From Desulfocapsa sp. (GTDB lineage Bacteria > Desulfobacterota > Desulfobulbia > Desulfobulbales > Desulfocapsaceae), in the NCBI GenBank assembly GCA_029935135.1, contig JAOZKX010000062.1:1-8817 (forward strand): a stretch of DNA of 8,817 nt. The letters are read 5' to 3'. A program made the translations under genes and the position numbers. Of this stretch, positions 5,834 through 8,817 are shown piece after piece (position 1 is the stretch's first letter; every line of letters begins with the position of its first letter). The notes beneath the pieces are model-generated. The model was not told the origin of the DNA. It made no database searches and worked only from the letters and a program-made list of their open reading frames with translations.

Positions 5834-6898
5834 ATGATTGATGAAAATGAAAAACAAAATCTTCGCATCCTTACCGATCTCCTGAAAAAGAACGGTATGA
5901 TCCGGCATGATAATCTTGCCAGTTTGATGATTACAACACTGGCTGGGGATGGCTCCAGCAGGAAATTCTGGCGGGTATCCCTTGGAGGTGAATCCCTCTG
6001 TCTTGCCGTGGCCCCTCCAACTCTTGATAACATGGATCTCAGAGAAGCACAGGCGGCCAGAGATATTGGCCTGCATCTGTTGCAGCAAGGTGTGTGTCTG
6101 CCCAAACAGGTTGGATGGGATGCTGAATCCGGCCTTCTCCTCTTTGAGGATCTAGGAGATTGTAAGCTTCATGATATGGTGTTGGGGGCACAGAACAGTG
6201 ACAAAAAAATGCACCTGAGTATCCTTCGGCCCTTATACCAACAGGCAGTGCAGCAACTTGCCAATATGCAGGTCAAGGGGGCAGAATCTTTTGATACTGA
6301 CTGGTGCTGGGATACAAAACGCTACGATAAAGATGTAATGCTGGAACGGGAGTCGGGCTACTTTTTGAGGGCTTTCTGGCAGGATTTATTAACACAACAA
6401 ACTCCAGCAGGTCTGCAGGAAGAGTTTGTTCTGCTGGCTGATAAAGCTGCCGCAGTAAAGGCGGATTATTTTCTCCATCGTGATTTCCAATCTCGAAATA
6501 TCATGGTGTGCAGGAATGAGGTCCGTTTTATAGATTACCAGGGGGGACGCCAAGGGCCTCTTGCCTACGATCTTGCATCTTTGCTGATCGATCCCTACAC
6601 ACAACTGCCAGAGGAATTCCAGGAAGAACTGTATGCAACATACCTGGACACCCTTGGGACATTAATTGATGTAGAACCGGACACATTCAGGGAAGAGTAC
6701 CTTCTACTTGCCCTGCAGAGGAACTTACAGATAGTCGGGGCCTTTTCCTTTTTGAGCAGTAAACGGAAAAAAGTGTTTTTTAAGCAGTTTATTCAACCGG
6801 CTCTCTCCTCGTTAAATAGTATTCTGGTGAATCCGCTTTTTGATGAGTTACGGATTCTCAGGCAAACTGTACGAACAGCATTTTCTCTGAATAACTGA
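5834..6898 (+). CDS. APH/COG3178-family phosphotransferase (AmgK-like sugar kinase candidate)
   Basis: This 354-residue cytoplasmic kinase has the aminoglycoside-phosphotransferase fold. A glycine-rich nucleotide loop, LAGDGSSRKFWRV, is at 36-48. The hinge-like segment LLLFEDLGD is at 101-109. The catalytic loop HRDFQSRNIM is at 215-224 (Asp217, Asn222), and the metal-binding FIDYQGGRQGPLAYDLASLL is at 232-251 (Asp234). These follow the COG3178 pattern, whose best-known member AmgK phosphorylates N-acetylmuramate or N-acetylglucosamine at C1 for cell-wall recycling. AmgK normally works with the nucleotidyltransferase MurU, which is not seen here, so the substrate is uncertain. The ATG at 5834 gives the expected N-terminus; an open frame extends back to 5594 but overlaps metF and encodes nothing like the family. 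No good ribosome binding site is visible. The C-terminal 60 residues are helical and basic, with no motif I know. Confidence 0.8.
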   Translation: MIDENEKQNLRILTDLLKKNGMIRHDNLASLMITTLAGDGSSRKFWRVSLGGESLCLAVAPPTLDNMDLREAQAARDIGLHLLQQGVCLPKQVGWDAESGLLLFEDLGDCKLHDMVLGAQNSDKKMHLSILRPLYQQAVQQLANMQVKGAESFDTDWCWDTKRYDKDVMLERESGYFLRAFWQDLLTQQTPAGLQEEFVLLADKAAAVKADYFLHRDFQSRNIMVCRNEVRFIDYQGGRQGPLAYDLASLLIDPYTQLPEEFQEELYATYLDTLGTLIDVEPDTFREEYLLLALQRNLQIVGAFSFLSSKRKKVFFKQFIQPALSSLNSILVNPLFDELRILRQTVRTAFSLNN

Positions 6899-6997
6899 AT
6901 TTTGTGTCAAATGTGTGCAAACTGTGTTTAGATGAATTTCTGTATTTATGTGGTAGTGTACCGTAGTTTCGTTCTAATCCAAAGAGAGAATAAATAA

Positions 6998-8182
6998 ATG
7001 AAAGAGAGAATCACCAGAGTCACTGGCCCTGTTCTCACAATGCTGTTCTTTTTCAGCACTGTGCTTTCCGCATATTCTGCTGAGACTCTGTTTTATGACT
7101 GGAATCCCACGGATAGTTTTTTCCTGAACAGTAGTGCCGACGGGCCATATGCTGATACTTTTGGATGGGCCACCAGTGGCGGTGATATGTTAGTAGCAAT
7201 GGAAGGGCATATTGGCAGTGGTACTGTGGCTCAGGGAGCCCAAATCAGTGGTGGGATTATTCTCAGTGCCTATGATGAGTACAGTCCCGCAACAGTAGAT
7301 TTCACACTTACCCTGAAAAAAAATGGTACTCCCATAGGAAACACTATTATTGCTGCCGTTCCCGAAGATGATATCTTCCGGGAATATGCCATTGTCTTTA
7401 TCGTAACTGACAGTTTTACTTCCTCTGATAACCTTCTCTGGGAGGTCAGTTCTTTAGGTGGACTAGGTGAGGAAAGGGCAATGCAGATAAGTAGGACAAG
7501 TCCAGCCTTCTCACAACTTGTTTTTCCTGTGACTGGAGAAGTTGCTACCTATGTCGTCAGTTATGATGGGAATGGAAATAGCTCCGGATCTGTTCCTGTG
7601 GACAGCAATAGATATGCTGAGGGGGCAATAGTCACAGTGCTTGGGAACACTGGTACTCTCACTCAAATAAATAGCACATTCGCTGGTTGGAATAGTGCTG
7701 CCAATGGAACAGCTGAGCAGTATGCCAGTGGGGACACATTCTCGATGGGAAGCAGCAGTGTTATGCTGTATGCACAGTGGGAACAAGAAGAACCTGGAAA
7801 AGAGTTCCTCTGGGGAATGTTTTTACCCGCTATCCTGAGTTCTGTAAATGTCCCTGAAGAAGAAGGATTCCTCTATCCAGGGGGGTGGCAGGGAGTTTTT
7901 TCCGGAACAGATAGGGGAACATGGAGTGTAACCATTGATGCTCAGGGTGTTATTACAGGGTCTGGGTATTCCAATGATCTGCATGATAATTTTACTCTTA
8001 CTGGAACAGTGGATGGACAGAACATGTTTCATGCTGAAGCCTTTACAGCTGGTGGTGCAAGTACCGGTGGTGAATTCAGTGGTGTTGTTGTTGCTCCCGG
8101 AGTAGTCAGTGGAACCTGGGTCAATCGAAGATATACGAGTGAATACGGTACCTTTGAGGGGAGTCGCACAACCCGTTTTTGA
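6998..8182 (+). CDS. Secreted multidomain protein with InlB/Listeria-Bacteroides-type repeat
   Basis: This 394-residue exported protein has a Sec signal peptide (MKERITRVTG, then the hydrophobic PVLTMLFFFSTVLSA, cleavage near residue 27-28). Region 1 (29-180) is Gly/Ser-rich and beta-like; I do not recognise it. Region 2 (184-261) is a single repeat of the InlB B / Listeria-Bacteroides type: YVVSYDGNGNSSGSVP, YAEGAIVTVLGNTGTL, FAGWNSAANGTA, YASGDTFSM and VMLYAQW. Region 3 begins with FLWGMFLPA (270-278), shared with the DUF1566 protein. Region 4 (about 289-394) looks like a small beta domain with alternating GTW, GSG, LTGTVDG, FSGVV and SGTW turns, ending GTFEGSRTTRF. A surface or matrix role is inference. 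AAAGAGAG (6981-6988) nine bases upstream is a usable ribosome binding site. The gene follows the kinase by 99 bases, with no visible terminator between, so partial read-through is possible. Confidence 0.82.
   Translation: MKERITRVTGPVLTMLFFFSTVLSAYSAETLFYDWNPTDSFFLNSSADGPYADTFGWATSGGDMLVAMEGHIGSGTVAQGAQISGGIILSAYDEYSPATVDFTLTLKKNGTPIGNTIIAAVPEDDIFREYAIVFIVTDSFTSSDNLLWEVSSLGGLGEERAMQISRTSPAFSQLVFPVTGEVATYVVSYDGNGNSSGSVPVDSNRYAEGAIVTVLGNTGTLTQINSTFAGWNSAANGTAEQYASGDTFSMGSSSVMLYAQWEQEEPGKEFLWGMFLPAILSSVNVPEEEGFLYPGGWQGVFSGTDRGTWSVTIDAQGVITGSGYSNDLHDNFTLTGTVDGQNMFHAEAFTAGGASTGGEFSGVVVAPGVVSGTWVNRRYTSEYGTFEGSRTTRF
7805..7831 (+). other. FLWxMFLPA motif, copy 2 (residues 270-278 of the InlB-repeat protein)
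   Basis: This segment encodes FLWGMFLPA, followed by ILSS. It sits between the InlB-type repeat and the C-terminal beta domain, flanked by acidic linker residues (EQEEPGKE before, VNVPEEEG after). It matches copy 1 at eight of nine residues although the two proteins are otherwise different. The function is unknown. Confidence 0.7.
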
Positions 8183-8193
8183 TCAGGTTTGTA

Positions 8194-8224
8194 CCAATCC
8201 CCATCACGAGAAGATGGGAATTGG
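8194..8224. terminator. Hairpin between convergent genes, candidate bidirectional terminator
   Basis: CCAATCCCCATC (8194-8205) pairs with GATGGGAATTGG (8213-8224) at 11 of 12 positions, around the loop ACGAGAA. It starts eleven bases after the stop of the rightward secreted-protein gene and ends 25 bases before the stop of the leftward kinase gene, as expected for a shared terminator. Neither side has a proper T-run, so intrinsic termination may be inefficient. Confidence 0.5.
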
Positions 8225-8249
8225 CGTGGCTGATATTCTTGAGGGATGT

Positions 8250-8817
8250 CTAGCCGTGTAGCTTTTTGGGAGTCATCAGATTTTGTTCCATATGACGAAG
8301 TTCGTCAATTCCTGAAACAACAATCTTGGGATCGGGAGTGAGTTCTTTTATCGGAAGTTTCCCTTCATAGTCCATATTGCTGAGGATATGTTTGATACAG
8401 TTGATACGGGCAAGTTTTTTATTGTCTGATCGGATAATGGTCCAGGGGGCCATGGTGCGGTTGGTTTCAGAAAGCATCTGGAATTTACGAATGGCATATT
8501 CGTTCCAGTATTTTTGCGCAAGATTATCAACAGGTGACAGTTTGTACTGCTTTAACGGGTCATCTTTTCTGGAGTCAAAGCGTTCTTTCTGCACATTTTT
8601 TGAGACAGAAAAATAGAATTTAAAGAGGGTAATCCCATCTTTAACAAGCAGCTCTTCTAGCATTGGCACATCTTTTAGAAACCGTTTGTTCTGTACATCG
8701 CTGCAAAATCCCATGACCGGCTCAACCATTGCCCGATTATACCAGCTTCTGTCAAAAATTGTAAATTCACCCGCTGTCGGAAGGTGTGAGGTGTAGCGCT
8801 GGAAATACCACTGGCTG
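8250..8817 (-). CDS. ppk2: Polyphosphate kinase 2 (PPK2), N-terminus cut by window edge
   Basis: PPK2 moves phosphate between inorganic polyphosphate and nucleoside phosphates in the cytoplasm, regenerating or consuming NTPs. The 188 visible residues are the C-terminal two thirds of the usual 260-300. They begin SQWYFQRYTSHLP, then the Walker B-like EFTIFDRSWYNRAMVEPVMG, the strand GITLFKFYFSVS, the lid region RFDSRKDDPLKQYKLSPVD, and YWNEYAIRKFQMLSET followed by APWTIIRSDNKKLARIN. These match the PPK2 family (PF03976) closely, in the one-domain class. The Walker A loop should lie just beyond the right edge. A methionine at 8727-8729 is internal, because clear PPK2 sequence continues upstream of it to the edge. 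The gene converges on the secreted-protein gene with 67 bases between stops. Substrate preference (ADP, GDP or AMP) cannot be told from this part. Confidence 0.93.
   Translation of the reverse strand, partial: SQWYFQRYTSHLPTAGEFTIFDRSWYNRAMVEPVMGFCSDVQNKRFLKDVPMLEELLVKDGITLFKFYFSVSKNVQKERFDSRKDDPLKQYKLSPVDNLAQKYWNEYAIRKFQMLSETNRTMAPWTIIRSDNKKLARINCIKHILSNMDYEGKLPIKELTPDPKIVVSGIDELRHMEQNLMTPKKLHG

Noticed and set aside
5786..6088. Upstream extension of metF to an ATG at 6088
   Set aside because: It overlaps the kinase gene on the other strand by about 250 bases, and the added 101 residues do not resemble any MTHFR N-terminus.
6903..6921. Near-repeat TGTGTCAAA / TGTGTGCAAA after the kinase gene
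   Set aside because: Short, imperfect and in simple TG-rich sequence; no basis to call it a regulatory site.

Overview
The window looks like ordinary chromosome from a Gram-negative, probably anaerobic bacterium. The best guess is Desulfobacterota (the old Deltaproteobacteria), possibly the Desulfobulbales. This is an inference from three things: a methylenetetrahydrofolate reductase carrying a C-terminal MetV-type cysteine domain, as seen in bacteria using the methyl branch of the Wood-Ljungdahl pathway; secreted DUF1566 proteins; and a moderate, apparently mid-40s GC content (judged by eye). There are eight protein genes, two of them cut by the window edges. I see no tRNA, rRNA, CRISPR array, transposase or phage gene.

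Layout, left to right. (1) Positions 1-1720, minus strand: an RND efflux operon with a lipoprotein adaptor (AcrA/MexA type) followed two bases later by the start of an AcrB/MexB-type permease, which runs off the left edge. (2) 1721-2043: a 323-base divergent intergenic region holding a direct repeat with 11-base spacing that resembles a Pho box, and an interrupted palindrome that could be an operator. (3) 2044-2766, plus: a cysteine-rich YkgJ-family putative metal or Fe-S binding protein. (4) 2793-4058, minus, convergent with it: a secreted protein with two DUF1566 domains joined by a Cys-rich linker. (5) 4244-5785, minus: a MetF-MetV fusion. (6) 5834-6898, plus, divergent from metF with only 48 bases between starts: an APH/COG3178-family small-molecule kinase. 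(7) 6998-8182, plus: a secreted three-part protein with one InlB/Listeria-Bacteroides-type repeat. (8) 8250-8817, minus, convergent: polyphosphate kinase 2, missing its N-terminus at the right edge.

The genes do not form one pathway. Only the RND pair is clearly an operon. The most intriguing signal is a nine-residue motif, FLWxMFLPA, present once in each of the two secreted proteins, which otherwise seem unrelated. In one it lies directly after the signal peptide. In the other it lies between two domains. Its codons differ mostly silently between the copies, which points to selection on the peptide. It may mark a family-wide envelope targeting, anchoring or assembly element. The second point of interest is the single-chain MetF-MetV enzyme and its very tight divergent arrangement with the kinase gene.
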